A stretch of DNA of 6,796 nt from Anaerolineae bacterium. GTDB taxonomy: Bacteria; Chloroflexota; Anaerolineae; J102. Position numbers and translations under genes: made by a program. The stretch's first letter is position 1. Each line of letters starts with the position of its first letter. This document shows positions 1 to 6,191 of this stretch, piece after piece. The notes beneath the pieces were generated by a model that worked only from the letters and a program-made list of their open reading frames with translations, was not told the origin of the DNA and did not search any database. Location of the stretch: assembly GCA_027036755.1 (NCBI GenBank), contig JALWDV010000771.1, forward strand, positions 1-6,796, in the 5' to 3' direction.

Positions 1-45
1 AGAGGTCTTCCCCCCCGCTTGCGGGGGGGGAGCGAGGGGGGGCCT
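1..45. repeat. GC-rich palindromic repeat, cut by window edge
   Basis: A C-run/GC arm at 10-18 is perfectly complementary to 21-29, giving a 9-bp palindrome around a TT centre. A further G-rich tail (AGCGAGGGGGGG) follows. The pattern of a C-rich arm, a short centre, a G-rich arm and a G-rich tail resembles the repeats at 3137-3192, 6470-6521 and 6747-6796. The left part may lie outside the window. Confidence 0.45.
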
Positions 46-101
46 GCCGCAGCAGAAGCCAAGCCAGCGAAAACAGACAGACTACCTTAGCAGTTTACCC
101 T

Positions 102-145
102 GCAAGGGGATTTCTCGGTCGCTGCGCTCCCTCGAAATGACGTAG
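102..145. repeat. Short imperfect palindrome of the ATTTCTCG...CGAAATGAC type
   Basis: ATTTCTCG at 110-117 is followed, after a GC-rich centre, by TCGAAATGAC ending at 141, so the outer ATTTC/GAAAT bases pair. I recognise this wording as a common intergenic repeat style in environmental bacterial genomes, but there is only one copy here. No coding sequence is credible across 1-327. Confidence 0.35.
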
Positions 146-220
146 GGGACTTCACGGGCGAGCGCCCCGTAGATGATGGTGAAATCACCTCGTGACCAAG
201 GCGGCGCGGGCGGCCAAGCC

Positions 221-263
221 CGTAATGCGTGATTCGTGATTCGTGACGACCTCACGCATTACG
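221..263. repeat. Perfect 12-bp inverted repeat (CGTAATGCGTGA)
   Basis: CGTAATGCGTGA at 221-232 is the exact reverse complement of 252-263, with a 19-base spacer. The spacer and flanks repeat related words: GATTCGTGATTCGTGA inside, and GCATCACG just outside. No T-run follows on either strand, so it is not a classical intrinsic terminator. It lies beyond the 3' end of the minus-strand PLP enzyme gene. Confidence 0.6.
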
Positions 264-290
264 CATCACGCCCGTTGCAGGCTCGCCCAA

Positions 291-321
291 CGCTGGCTTT
301 GCCAACCTTGGGCAACCAGCG
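291..321 (-). terminator. Hairpin just after the PLP enzyme stop codon, possible terminator
   Basis: On the minus strand, six bases after the stop codon, CGCTGG (complement of 316-321) pairs with CCAGCG (complement of 291-296). An inner TGCC/GGCA pairing extends the stem with a small internal loop. There is no clear U-tract after it, so this could be an RNA-stabilising 3' hairpin or a factor-assisted terminator rather than a strong intrinsic one. Confidence 0.4.
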
Positions 322-327
322 ATCATC

Positions 328-1299
328 CTATTTTCGGAACAACCCGCCCGCGTACTTGTCTGCAAACAGCGCGGGCGTTCCCCCGGTGTGCCAGAAGAGC
401 ACAGTCTCATCCTTTTTGAAGAACCCCTGGCGGATGAGGTCCAGCAGGCCCGCGGCGGCCCGGCCCGTGTACACCGGGTCCAGGAGCAGCCCCTCGGTGC
501 GGGCGAAGAGACGAATGGCCTCGATCTCGGGCGGGCCCATGACGCCATAGCCCCCGCCCAGATAACCGTCGTTGACCAAGACGTCGCTGGCGTTGAACGT
601 CAGGTCCTCGCCCAGCTTGCGCGCGGTGCGGGCGGCCAGCGCGGCCACGATGTCGCGGCTGAGCTTCACTTCGGGCTTGTCGATGCTGACGCCGAGGATG
701 CGGCCCTCGTAACCGAAGAGCCTGGCGCCCACGGTCAGGCCCGCCTGGGTGCCGCCCGATGACGACGCCACCACGATCCAGTCGGGGCGCGCGCCCTGCT
801 GCATCAGCTCTTGCATGGCGAAGACATACCCCAGGGCCCCGACCTCGTTGGAGCCACCGTAGGGGATGAGATAGGGCGCGCGTCCGGCGCGTCGCGCTTC
901 CTCCTCCACCCGCTTCATGGTCTCGTCCCGGGCGTCGTTGGTCGTCCAGACAATGTTCGCGCCCAGAAGCTGATCGAGGAGCAGGTTGGCGGTGGGATTG
1001 CGGGGAGGTTCGCCCGCCAGCACCAGGGTGCAGGCCAGCCCCAATCGGGCCGCCGCGGCCGCGGTCTGTCGGCAATGATTGGACTGGGCCGCGCCGCCGG
1101 TGATGAGCAGATCGGTTCCCTGGGCCCGGGCGTCGGCTGTGAGAAACTCCAGCTTGCGGGTCTTGTTGCCGCCAAAAGCCAGGCCCGTCTGGTCATCCCG
1201 TTTGACCAGCAGCGCGGGGCCGCCCAGGCGGGCGGAGAGCGCGGGCAGGGCCTCGACGGGCGTGGGCAGGTGGGCGAAATGCAATCGGGGAATGGTCAT
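328..1299 (-). CDS. dcyD: PLP-dependent D-cysteine desulfhydrase (ACC deaminase family)
   Basis: A 323-residue enzyme of the fold-type II PLP family that includes D-cysteine desulfhydrase, ACC deaminase and L-cysteate sulfo-lyase. The probable reaction is D-cysteine to pyruvate, sulfide and ammonia in the cytoplasm. The PLP lysine is K46 in GGNKTRKLEFL, and the substrate-binding S73-N74-H75 sits in GGAAQSNHCRQ. Near the C-terminus Y251 and Y277 match the catalytic tyrosines. The key discriminating positions are T278 (DPVYTG) and T305 (HTGGTPAL); ACC deaminases carry Glu and Leu there, while D-cysteine desulfhydrases carry Thr. Length is normal for the family. The ATG start is supported by GAGG seven bases upstream (1307-1310). 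The gene is transcribed divergently from the M23 gene and is not in an operon with anything visible. Cysteate lyase or another small D-amino-acid substrate cannot be excluded from sequence alone. Confidence 0.85.
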   Translation of the reverse strand: MTIPRLHFAHLPTPVEALPALSARLGGPALLVKRDDQTGLAFGGNKTRKLEFLTADARAQGTDLLITGGAAQSNHCRQTAAAAARLGLACTLVLAGEPPRNPTANLLLDQLLGANIVWTTNDARDETMKRVEEEARRAGRAPYLIPYGGSNEVGALGYVFAMQELMQQGARPDWIVVASSSGGTQAGLTVGARLFGYEGRILGVSIDKPEVKLSRDIVAALAARTARKLGEDLTFNASDVLVNDGYLGGGYGVMGPPEIEAIRLFARTEGLLLDPVYTGRAAAGLLDLIRQGFFKKDETVLFWHTGGTPALFADKYAGGLFRK

Positions 1300-1306
1300 G
1301 ATCGGG

Positions 1307-1310
1307 CCTC
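1307..1310 (-). promoter_or_regulatory. Shine-Dalgarno of the PLP enzyme gene
   Basis: On the minus strand GAGG lies seven bases before the ATG at 1299. It supports this start. No convincing -35/-10 pair was found in the short stretch between this site and the repeat element beginning at 1350. Confidence 0.5.
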
Positions 1311-1349
1311 GGGCATGATGTGCGCATTGCGCGAAGTTGGCGAAAAGAC

Positions 1350-1660
1350 GTAACTGCTAACGTACTTGACTTTAAGTCACCAAAAGCCACGAAGGCTCGA
1401 AGTCTTTCGAAGACACGAAGGAAAAATAAAGAAAAACACTGGCTCCACTGCAAAAAGGTCATTTCACCACGGAGACACGGAGGACACGGAGAAAATAGTG
1501 GTAGTTCACAGAGAAATTTCTCTCCAAATCTCACCTTTTTCTTCCTCCGTGCGCTCTGTGCCTCCGTGTTGAAGGTTTTTTCAGTACAGCCAACACTTCG
1601 TGCCTTCGCCTTCCTTCGTGTCTTCGTGGCAAAAAGTGGTGGCTACACCCTAGTAGTTAC
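1350..1660. mobile_element. 311-bp MITE-like nested-palindrome element
   Basis: The ends are inverted: GTAACTGCTA at 1350-1359 against TAGTAGTTAC at 1651-1660 (9 of 10 complementary). Immediately outside are GAAAAGAC (1342-1349) and GAAAAGGC (1661-1668), which look like an 8-bp target duplication with one mismatch. Inside, arms pair in concentric layers. GCCACGAAG and GACACGAAGGAA on the left (about 1385-1422) face TTCCTTCGTGTCTTCGTGGC (1611-1630). The CACCACGGAGACACGGAGG block (1465-1483) faces CCTCCGTGCGCTCTGTGCCTCCGTG (1544-1568). The centre contains AGAGAAATTTCTCT, a perfect 14-base palindrome. No transposase is encoded and reading frames through it look like chance, so this is a non-autonomous foldback element. 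The CACGGAGACACGGAG word is, from memory, a widespread environmental repeat. Confidence 0.7.
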
Positions 1661-1774
1661 GAAAAGGCTGGATGGCTGGGCTCATGTAACGTCTATTTTC
1701 GCACGCAGGGTCATGGATGGCAAGCGGCGGCAATCCGAATTCCGCGCCATCGCCTCATCGCCCGCCAGATCGCC

Positions 1775-1803
1775 TTGCCATCTGAGCGGGTTTGAAGTAC
1801 GAT
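1775..1803 (+). promoter_or_regulatory. Sigma70-like promoter for the LysM/M23 gene
   Basis: TTGCCA (1775-1780) and TACGAT (1798-1803) are separated by exactly 17 bases, four of six matching consensus in each hexamer. Transcription would begin near 1810, about 20 bases before the ATG codons at 1831/1834. This argues against the upstream in-frame TTG at 1792 being the start codon. Confidence 0.5.
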
Positions 1804-1833
1804 CCCACCATCTTCTTTCGTCGATGGCTGATG

Positions 1834-3012
1834 ATGAGACATCTTCTGCTTCTCTCCCTCCTGCTCGTTCTGGCCCTCCGGGCCGCGCCCGCCCGCGCCC
1901 AGGGAGGCCCCGTGAAATACACGGTGCAGCCGGGCGACACCTTGCTGCTCATCGCCCAGCGCTTTGATGTGCCTGTTTCGTTGCTGGCCCAGGCCAACGA
2001 CATCACCGACCCCAACCTCATCCAGGTGGGCCAGACCCTGGTCATCCCCGACGCGGCCGCGCCCGCGTCCGCTGTGTCGGGCGGCGAGCGGCTGCGCCTG
2101 CTGATGGATGTCTCGCAGGCGGTGCGGGCGCATCTGGATGCGTTCGGATTTGGCGCGGCGAGCGGGCTGCTGAGGCGGGCCATGCCCTTGCTGACGCGGG
2201 ATGCGCATCTGCCCCGGCCATTCATCCAGCTCGATGCGCCCGACGCCATTGTTCAGGGGAAGACGGGCGTGGTCTGGATTACGTCTCTGACGCCATTTAC
2301 GCCCACAGGCGCTTTTCAGGGGCGAAAGCTGGTGTTCATCGGCGATGGCCCGTCGCTGTTGGGCTATCGATTCTTTGCGCTGCTTCCCACGGGAGCGCTG
2401 GATAAGCCGGGACTCAAGAAATTGATGGTGCATATCGGGCCCGCGACCACCGAGAAGAATATCGAGATCGAGGGGGGCGTGTATGAAACCCAACACATCG
2501 TCTTGCCCCCCAGCAAGGGCGGCCTGCTGGCTCCGGACAAGCTGAAAGCGGAACGGGAGCGGCTTTACGCCCTGTGGCGCAAGGTCAGCGGCCCGCCCCG
2601 GTGGACCAAGCCTTTCCGCTTCCCCATCGCCGAGGGCTTCCCCCGCACCTCGCCCTACGGCACGCGACGCAGCTACAACGGCGGCCCGGTCTCTTCCTTC
2701 CATGCGGGCAGCGATTGGGGCGCGCCCTCGGGCGCGCCCATCCTCGCGCCGGCTCCGGGCGTCATCGTTCTGGCCGAGCCCCTGTTCGTGCGCGGGGGCG
2801 CAGTCATCATCGATCATGGCGCGGGGGTGTATTCCAACTTCTGGCACATGTCGCAGATCGACGTAAAGCCGGGCGATGTGGTGCAGATGGGCGAACAACT
2901 GGGGTTGGTGGGCACCACGGGACTATCCACCGGCGCACATCTGCACTGGGAAATTCGTGTCAACGCGGTTGCGGTGGATCCAATGCAATGGACGGAAGAA
3001 ACGTTTCCATAA
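1834..3012 (+). CDS. Secreted LysM-domain M23 peptidase (peptidoglycan endopeptidase)
   Basis: A 392-residue exported cell-wall hydrolase. Residues 1-22 are a signal peptide (MRHLLLLSLLLVLALRAAPARA, with an A-x-A type cleavage site before QGG). Residues 29-72 form a LysM peptidoglycan-binding domain (YTVQPGDTL...VGQTLVIP). Residues about 130-230 form a beta-rich middle region of unassigned fold. Residues about 255-390 are an M23 (LytM-like) zinc peptidase. Expected zinc ligands H290 and D294 (HAGSD) and H371 (HLHWE) are present, as are the catalytic-type H338 (FWHMS) and H369, so it should be active. It probably cuts peptide cross-bridges outside the membrane. Start: ATG at 1834 or 1831 are equivalent; no Shine-Dalgarno is visible. 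A longer reading from TTG 1792 would put charged residues before the signal peptide and begin upstream of the predicted transcript. hisS follows on the same strand after 278 bases with its own promoter. Confidence 0.9.
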   Translation: MRHLLLLSLLLVLALRAAPARAQGGPVKYTVQPGDTLLLIAQRFDVPVSLLAQANDITDPNLIQVGQTLVIPDAAAPASAVSGGERLRLLMDVSQAVRAHLDAFGFGAASGLLRRAMPLLTRDAHLPRPFIQLDAPDAIVQGKTGVVWITSLTPFTPTGAFQGRKLVFIGDGPSLLGYRFFALLPTGALDKPGLKKLMVHIGPATTEKNIEIEGGVYETQHIVLPPSKGGLLAPDKLKAERERLYALWRKVSGPPRWTKPFRFPIAEGFPRTSPYGTRRSYNGGPVSSFHAGSDWGAPSGAPILAPAPGVIVLAEPLFVRGGAVIIDHGAGVYSNFWHMSQIDVKPGDVVQMGEQLGLVGTTGLSTGAHLHWEIRVNAVAVDPMQWTEETFP

Positions 3013-3068
3013 TAGTGGGCGTCAAGAGTAACTTCCTTTTTGTCGAAGTTTTTGCGTCTGCGAGATAA

Positions 3069-3203
3069 GGCCTCCCTCAGTCTCCCTGCAAGCGGGGGAT
3101 GTCATCCTCGCCTGAAAAAATTCTCTGCAAACCAGCGGCTCCCTCCCCTGCAAAGGAGGGAAGCGACTGACGGGGGAGGGCTGGGGAGGGGGCAAAGCTC
3201 TGG
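3069..3203. repeat. GC-rich palindromic repeat in the M23-hisS gap
   Basis: CCCTCC (3141-3146) pairs with GGAGGG (3155-3160) around CCTGCAAA. A larger imperfect pairing joins CCTCCCTCAGTC (about 3071-3082) with GACTGACGGGGGAGG (about 3165-3179). The segment from GGCTCCCTCCCCTGCAA to the GGGGAGGGGGC tail (3137-3192) matches, in inverted orientation, the repeat at 6470-6521. It is non-coding and lies just upstream of the hisS promoter. Confidence 0.55.
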
Positions 3204-3210
3204 CGGCCAG

Positions 3211-3241
3211 TTCGGGCGCAGACGCCAGTCGGTGATATAAT
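3211..3241 (+). promoter_or_regulatory. Extended -10 promoter for hisS
   Basis: TGATATAAT (3233-3241) is a perfect TGnTATAAT extended -10. The best -35 (TTCGGG, 3211-3216) is poor and 19 bases away, which fits an extended -10 promoter that does not need a good -35. A start near 3248 gives a leader of about 43 bases that is pyrimidine-rich and carries no purine ribosome-binding motif. Confidence 0.65.
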
Positions 3242-3290
3242 CTCACATTAACGCTTCATCTATCTTCATCCTTCCTCTTTATCATTCATC

Positions 3291-4562
3291 ATGCCCAAAT
3301 TCCAGACCCTCAAAGGATTCAAAGACGTTCTTCCCGAAGAATTCCCCTATTGGCGATTCGTGTTGAGCAAGGCTTATGACCTGGCCGACCGCTACGGCTT
3401 TCAGCAGATCGACACGCCCGTGCTGGAGGAAACCCGACTCTTCCTGCGCGGCCTGCAGGAAGGCACCGCCATCATCCTCGATAAAGAGCTGTACAGCTTC
3501 GAGGATCTGGATGGCGCCAGCATCAGCTTGCGGCCCGAATTCACCGCGGGCGTGATGCGCGCCTATGTGCAGCACGGCATGCACACCCGCCCCAAGCCGG
3601 TGAAGCTCTTCGCCATCGGGCCGCTGTTTCGCCACGAAAAGCCCCAGGCCGGGCGTTTTCGGCAGCACACCCAGTTCAACGCCGAGTTGCTGGGCGAAGA
3701 AGACCCTGCGGCTGATCTGGAAATCATGCAACTGGCCTACAACCTGTATCGAGAACTGGGTTTCCAGAATATCAGTTTTCAGATCAACTCCATCGGCTGC
3801 CCGGTCTGCCGCCCGACCTACATCGAGACGCTGGTGGACTACTTCGAGGCTCACTACGACGAGCTGCCCCAGGTGGACAAACGCCGCCTGAAGGTGAATC
3901 CGCTACGGGTGCTGGATACGAAAGAGGCGACCACCCAGGCCTTGCTGGCCGACGCGCCCAAGAGCGTCGAGCATCTCTGCCATGATTGCGCCGAACATTT
4001 CGATACGCTGCAAGGTTATCTACAGGCGCTGGATTTGCCTTATCAGGTGAACTTCCGGCTGGTGCGCGGCTTCGATTATTACGTGCGCACGGTGTTCGAG
4101 GTGTGGGCCGAGGAGCTGGGCGCGCAGAACGCGCTCTGCGGCGGCGGCCGCTACGATGGCCTGGTGGAATCGGTGGGCGGCCCGCGCACGCCCGGCGTGG
4201 GGGTGGGCATCGGCATCGAGCGCATCGTGCTCAGCCTGAAAGCCCAGGGCATCCAGCCGCCCGCGCTGCCCCGACCGGTGGTCATGGCCCTGCATCGCGG
4301 GCCCGAGGCCAGGCTGGCCGCTCTCAAGCTGACGGACGCGCTGCGATCAGCGGGCGTTCCCGCGGTGACCGCGTTCGGCGAGCGCAGTCTCAAATCCCAG
4401 CTCAAGGGCGCAAACAAGGCGGGCGTGCGCTATGCGGCCATCATCGCCGAGGATGAACTGGCCCAGGGCGTCGCCACCATGCGAGATATGGAGACGGGCG
4501 AGCAAACCGAGACGCCGCTGGATGAGATCGTCGCCTGGGTGCAGGAAAGACGGGACGGCTGA
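3291..4562 (+). CDS. hisS: Histidyl-tRNA synthetase
   Basis: A 423-residue class II aminoacyl-tRNA synthetase that charges tRNA-His in the cytoplasm, essentially the same length as the E. coli enzyme. The N-terminus FQTLKGFKDVLPEE is typical and fixes the start. The catalytic domain shows the RPEFTAGVMRA segment (81-91), motif 2 (FAIGPLFRHEKPQAGRFRQ, 107-125), the histidine-specific HisA signature LVRGFDYYVRTVFE (257-270, with R259) and motif 3 GVGVGIGIERIVL (301-313). An insertion domain lies between, with C170/C173 and C230/C233. Residues about 327-420 are the anticodon-binding domain. In many bacterial homologues as I recall them, extra cysteines occur in LCxDC and LDCK segments; here these read LPQVD (192-196) and LDTK (208-211). 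There is no Shine-Dalgarno before the ATG. The 3' end converges on the solute-binding gene across a structured repeat. Confidence 0.97.
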   Translation: MPKFQTLKGFKDVLPEEFPYWRFVLSKAYDLADRYGFQQIDTPVLEETRLFLRGLQEGTAIILDKELYSFEDLDGASISLRPEFTAGVMRAYVQHGMHTRPKPVKLFAIGPLFRHEKPQAGRFRQHTQFNAELLGEEDPAADLEIMQLAYNLYRELGFQNISFQINSIGCPVCRPTYIETLVDYFEAHYDELPQVDKRRLKVNPLRVLDTKEATTQALLADAPKSVEHLCHDCAEHFDTLQGYLQALDLPYQVNFRLVRGFDYYVRTVFEVWAEELGAQNALCGGGRYDGLVESVGGPRTPGVGVGIGIERIVLSLKAQGIQPPALPRPVVMALHRGPEARLAALKLTDALRSAGVPAVTAFGERSLKSQLKGANKAGVRYAAIIAEDELAQGVATMRDMETGEQTETPLDEIVAWVQERRDG

Positions 4563-4636
4563 GACTTGGCCCCAGTTATGCACTTTGGCCCTGTCAAATC
4601 GAAATGGGTGTGTCCCAAATGAGTTGGGAAATTAGG

Positions 4637-4814
4637 CATGGTTCATTCTCATTCAAAACCATCTTTACAATTTCTCCGTCAAACGTCATCCGTCAAACGT
4701 CAAAAAGAGCCTGTTTCGCCACGTTTTGACGTTTGACGCTTTACGTGTGACGTGTTTTGCCGGGCGTTGACTTCATGAAATTGTAAAGCTGAAGGAAGGA
4801 CGATCTGAACCATG
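4637..4814. mobile_element. Nested palindromic insertion inside repeat copy 1
   Basis: There are three perfect concentric inverted repeats: CATGGTTCA (4637-4645) with 4806-4814; CTTTACAATTTC (4663-4674) with 4777-4788; and CGTCAAACGTCAAAA (4691-4705) with 4724-4738. An additional ACGTCA/TGACGT pair is at 4683-4688/4748-4753. The innermost arm is preceded by a direct copy of CGTCAAACGTCA at 4677-4688. In copy 2 the corresponding position is only about ten AT-rich bases (6261-6270), so this looks like a separate non-autonomous element inserted into the AT-rich linker of copy 1. Exact edges and target duplication are unclear. Confidence 0.65.
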
Positions 4815-4832
4815 TCAAATAATCCATTCATT

Positions 4833-4958
4833 GGCGGGGCGCTTCGCGCCCGCCGCCAGCGCCGGGGGATGAAGTCCCCCGGCTAGAAACAGCGCCCCTG
4901 CGGGGCTAGCCGGATTTATCCGGCGCTGTTCTGTAGCCCGGCGACTTCATCGCCGGGC
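4833..4958. repeat. REP-like hairpin cluster in core of copy 1
   Basis: Stem 1 is 4833-4854 (9 bp, one bulged G). Stem 2 is 4861-4869 with 4875-4883, loop TGAAG, followed by CTAG. Stem 3 is GCCCC/GGGGC at 4894-4906. Stem 4 is 4909-4915 with 4918-4924, preceded by CTAG. Stem 5 is 4936-4944 with 4950-4958, loop CTTCA, preceded by GTAG. AACAGCG (4888-4894) can also pair with CGCTGTT (4924-4930), enclosing stems 3-4 in alternative pairing. GTAG at the foot of a palindrome is the hallmark of REP sequences handled by REP-associated tyrosine transposases. Stems 2 and 5 are inverted relative to each other, as in BIMEs. Confidence 0.6.
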
Positions 4959-5011
4959 GGACGTGGCAAACGCTTCCAACCGAAATGGGACGCACCCAAT
5001 CGGAATTCGCG

Positions 5012-6178
5012 TCATTCGCCCGCGGCGTTCCCTGCGGATAACGCGGCCAAGGCCCGTTTTTGCACCGCCATCAACGCGGCCCGGGGCGATATTTCTCCCA
5101 CAAAGGCCCGGTGCACATACTCATACAAATCGCCCAGGAATAGCCCCAGCCTCGGGTCTGCGGGCAGGGGTTTCGCCCGATCCAGCATGGCCCGCTGCGC
5201 GGCCAGCCAGGGATACCGCGTCAGCGCCTCGGGCGAGTAGCTGCTCGTCCGCACGGGACTGCCCGCGGTGCGAATGACGGCCCGATCCGTCTCGGGTCCC
5301 ATGGCCTGCATCAGTGCAGCCAGCGCGCGTTGCTGCGTGCCGACGGGCTGATTGGCGGGAATTCCCACGCCCCAGGTCGCGTTCCAGGGCGTGGGAAAGA
5401 CAGCGGCTCGATAGGGTGAATCCGAGTCATTTTCCAGAAAGAGCGGTGCGGCCTGTCCGCCCCAGGTGGCCACCAGCGCGGCCTCGCCCCGCCGAATGAC
5501 GTCGGCGATCTCAGCGTTGCCGTAGAAGGCTGCATGCGGAGGACAGTGGCTGCCCAGGGAGCAGTAGTAGGCCAACGCATCGATATTGACGGGGTTGGCG
5601 ATGTCCGGTTGTCCGGCGTCATCGAAAATGCGCCCGCCCGCTTCCCACAAATAGGGCAGCCAGTCGGTGAAAATTTCGCTGACATCGGCCTTGAGCGCCA
5701 GGCCATAATGTTTGGGCGGATGATGGGCCTTTCGGGCCAGATGCGCCATATCGCGGGTGGAGATGACGGGGACTTCGTCCTCTCCGAAATCGAAGCACTT
5801 TTCGAGATAGAAGAGGATGTGCCCATCGGTGAAGAGGGGCAGCAGAAAATCCTGGCCACCGTATCGGCATTCGTCGGCCACCGCCGCGATGACGTCCCCC
5901 GCGTCGTACTGCGCCCGCACGGCCGCGGGCGTCGCCTCCACCAGAGGCTCCAGTGCAGCCAAAAAGCCCCTGTCGGCCAGTTCGGGCAGCCAGATGTGGC
6001 CGGGAATGAACGCGGCCTGCCAGGGACTGATCTCCGCGGTCAGGCCCGCCATGAGCGTGTTGCGATAGTCGGGCCAGGGGATGATGTGCAGGCGGGCGTC
6101 GAGATGGGGCAATCGGGCCAGGGCCGCGTCCAGCGCGTCCAGGGCGGGATCGTTGGGACCGATGATTGTGATGGACAT
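5012..6178 (-). CDS. ABC-type solute-binding protein (family 1 fold) lacking a signal peptide
   Basis: A 388-residue protein resembling carbohydrate-type extracellular solute-binding proteins. Visible family features are an early WLPELADRGFLAALEPLV segment (68-85), a WLPYLWEAGGRIFDDAGQP segment in the middle where homologues have an aromatic GG-x-x-F-D element, ALVATWGGQAAPLF (mutable 'small-residue + WG' region), and a C-terminal AGSPVRTSSYSPEALTRYPW followed by VGEISPRAALMAVQKRA. It begins MSITIIGPNDPALDAL, like the mature end of an exported protein: there is no hydrophobic leader, no lipobox and no Tat motif. An in-frame TGA lies six codons upstream of the ATG, so no longer form exists in this frame. 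The start is backed by AGAGGTG four bases before it. No permease or ATPase is nearby. It may be a cytoplasmic ligand sensor, or a gene whose leader was lost when repeat copy 2 arrived. Ligand unknown. Confidence 0.8.
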   Translation of the reverse strand: MSITIIGPNDPALDALDAALARLPHLDARLHIIPWPDYRNTLMAGLTAEISPWQAAFIPGHIWLPELADRGFLAALEPLVEATPAAVRAQYDAGDVIAAVADECRYGGQDFLLPLFTDGHILFYLEKCFDFGEDEVPVISTRDMAHLARKAHHPPKHYGLALKADVSEIFTDWLPYLWEAGGRIFDDAGQPDIANPVNIDALAYYCSLGSHCPPHAAFYGNAEIADVIRRGEAALVATWGGQAAPLFLENDSDSPYRAAVFPTPWNATWGVGIPANQPVGTQQRALAALMQAMGPETDRAVIRTAGSPVRTSSYSPEALTRYPWLAAQRAMLDRAKPLPADPRLGLFLGDLYEYVHRAFVGEISPRAALMAVQKRALAALSAGNAAGE

Positions 6179-6182
6179 GGGA

Positions 6183-6189
6183 CACCTCT
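6183..6189 (-). promoter_or_regulatory. Strong Shine-Dalgarno for the solute-binding gene
   Basis: On the minus strand AGAGGTG (GAGGTG is a perfect anti-SD match) lies four bases before the ATG at 6178. It makes the leaderless start credible as a real translation start. Confidence 0.65.
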
Positions 6190-6191
6190 GT

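Larger units (their letters stand above)
4595..5009. mobile_element. Structured TIR-bracketed repeat, copy 1 (interrupted)
   Basis: The left end (AAATGGGTGTGTCCCAAATG at 4602-4621, continuing to 4630) is the imperfect inverted complement of the right end (4974-5009, TTCCAACCGAAATGGGACGC onward). The core at 4823-4998 aligns without gaps to copy 2 at 6271-6446, with about seven substitutions in 176 bases. Between the left end and the core, copy 1 carries about 180 extra bases (4637-4814) absent from copy 2. The element fills the gap between the convergent hisS and solute-binding genes, and its right end stops three bases from the latter's stop codon. No protein is encoded. Confidence 0.75.

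Noticed and set aside
1792..1833. TTG start 42 bases upstream of the M23 ATG
   Set aside because: It would precede the predicted transcription start, has no ribosome-binding site, and would bury the signal peptide behind a charged extension.
1320..1967. Open frame of 215 codons on the plus strand spanning the intergenic gap and the M23 start
   Set aside because: It runs through the nested-palindrome element and then overlaps the signal peptide and LysM region out of frame. It has no ribosome-binding site or recognisable domain.
1711..2898. 395-codon open frame on the minus strand opposite the M23 gene
   Set aside because: It is antisense to a clear LysM/M23 protein, rich in Arg/Gly/Gln as expected from GC-rich shadow frames, and shows no domain.
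3013..3290. T-box or other amino-acid riboswitch upstream of hisS
   Set aside because: The predicted transcript begins around 3248, leaving only a short leader. No T-box sequence or antiterminator is visible.
4677..4738. Possible CRISPR array from repeated CGTCAAACGTCA units
   Set aside because: The units are 12-13 bases, nearly adjacent or inverted, without regular unique spacers, and no cas gene is present.
4833..4958. Possible tRNA or cloverleaf ncRNA gene
   Set aside because: The multi-hairpin layout looks cloverleaf-like, but there is no T-loop GTTCGA motif, acceptor stem or CCA context, and the same unit is repeated at 6281-6406 as a REP-like cluster.
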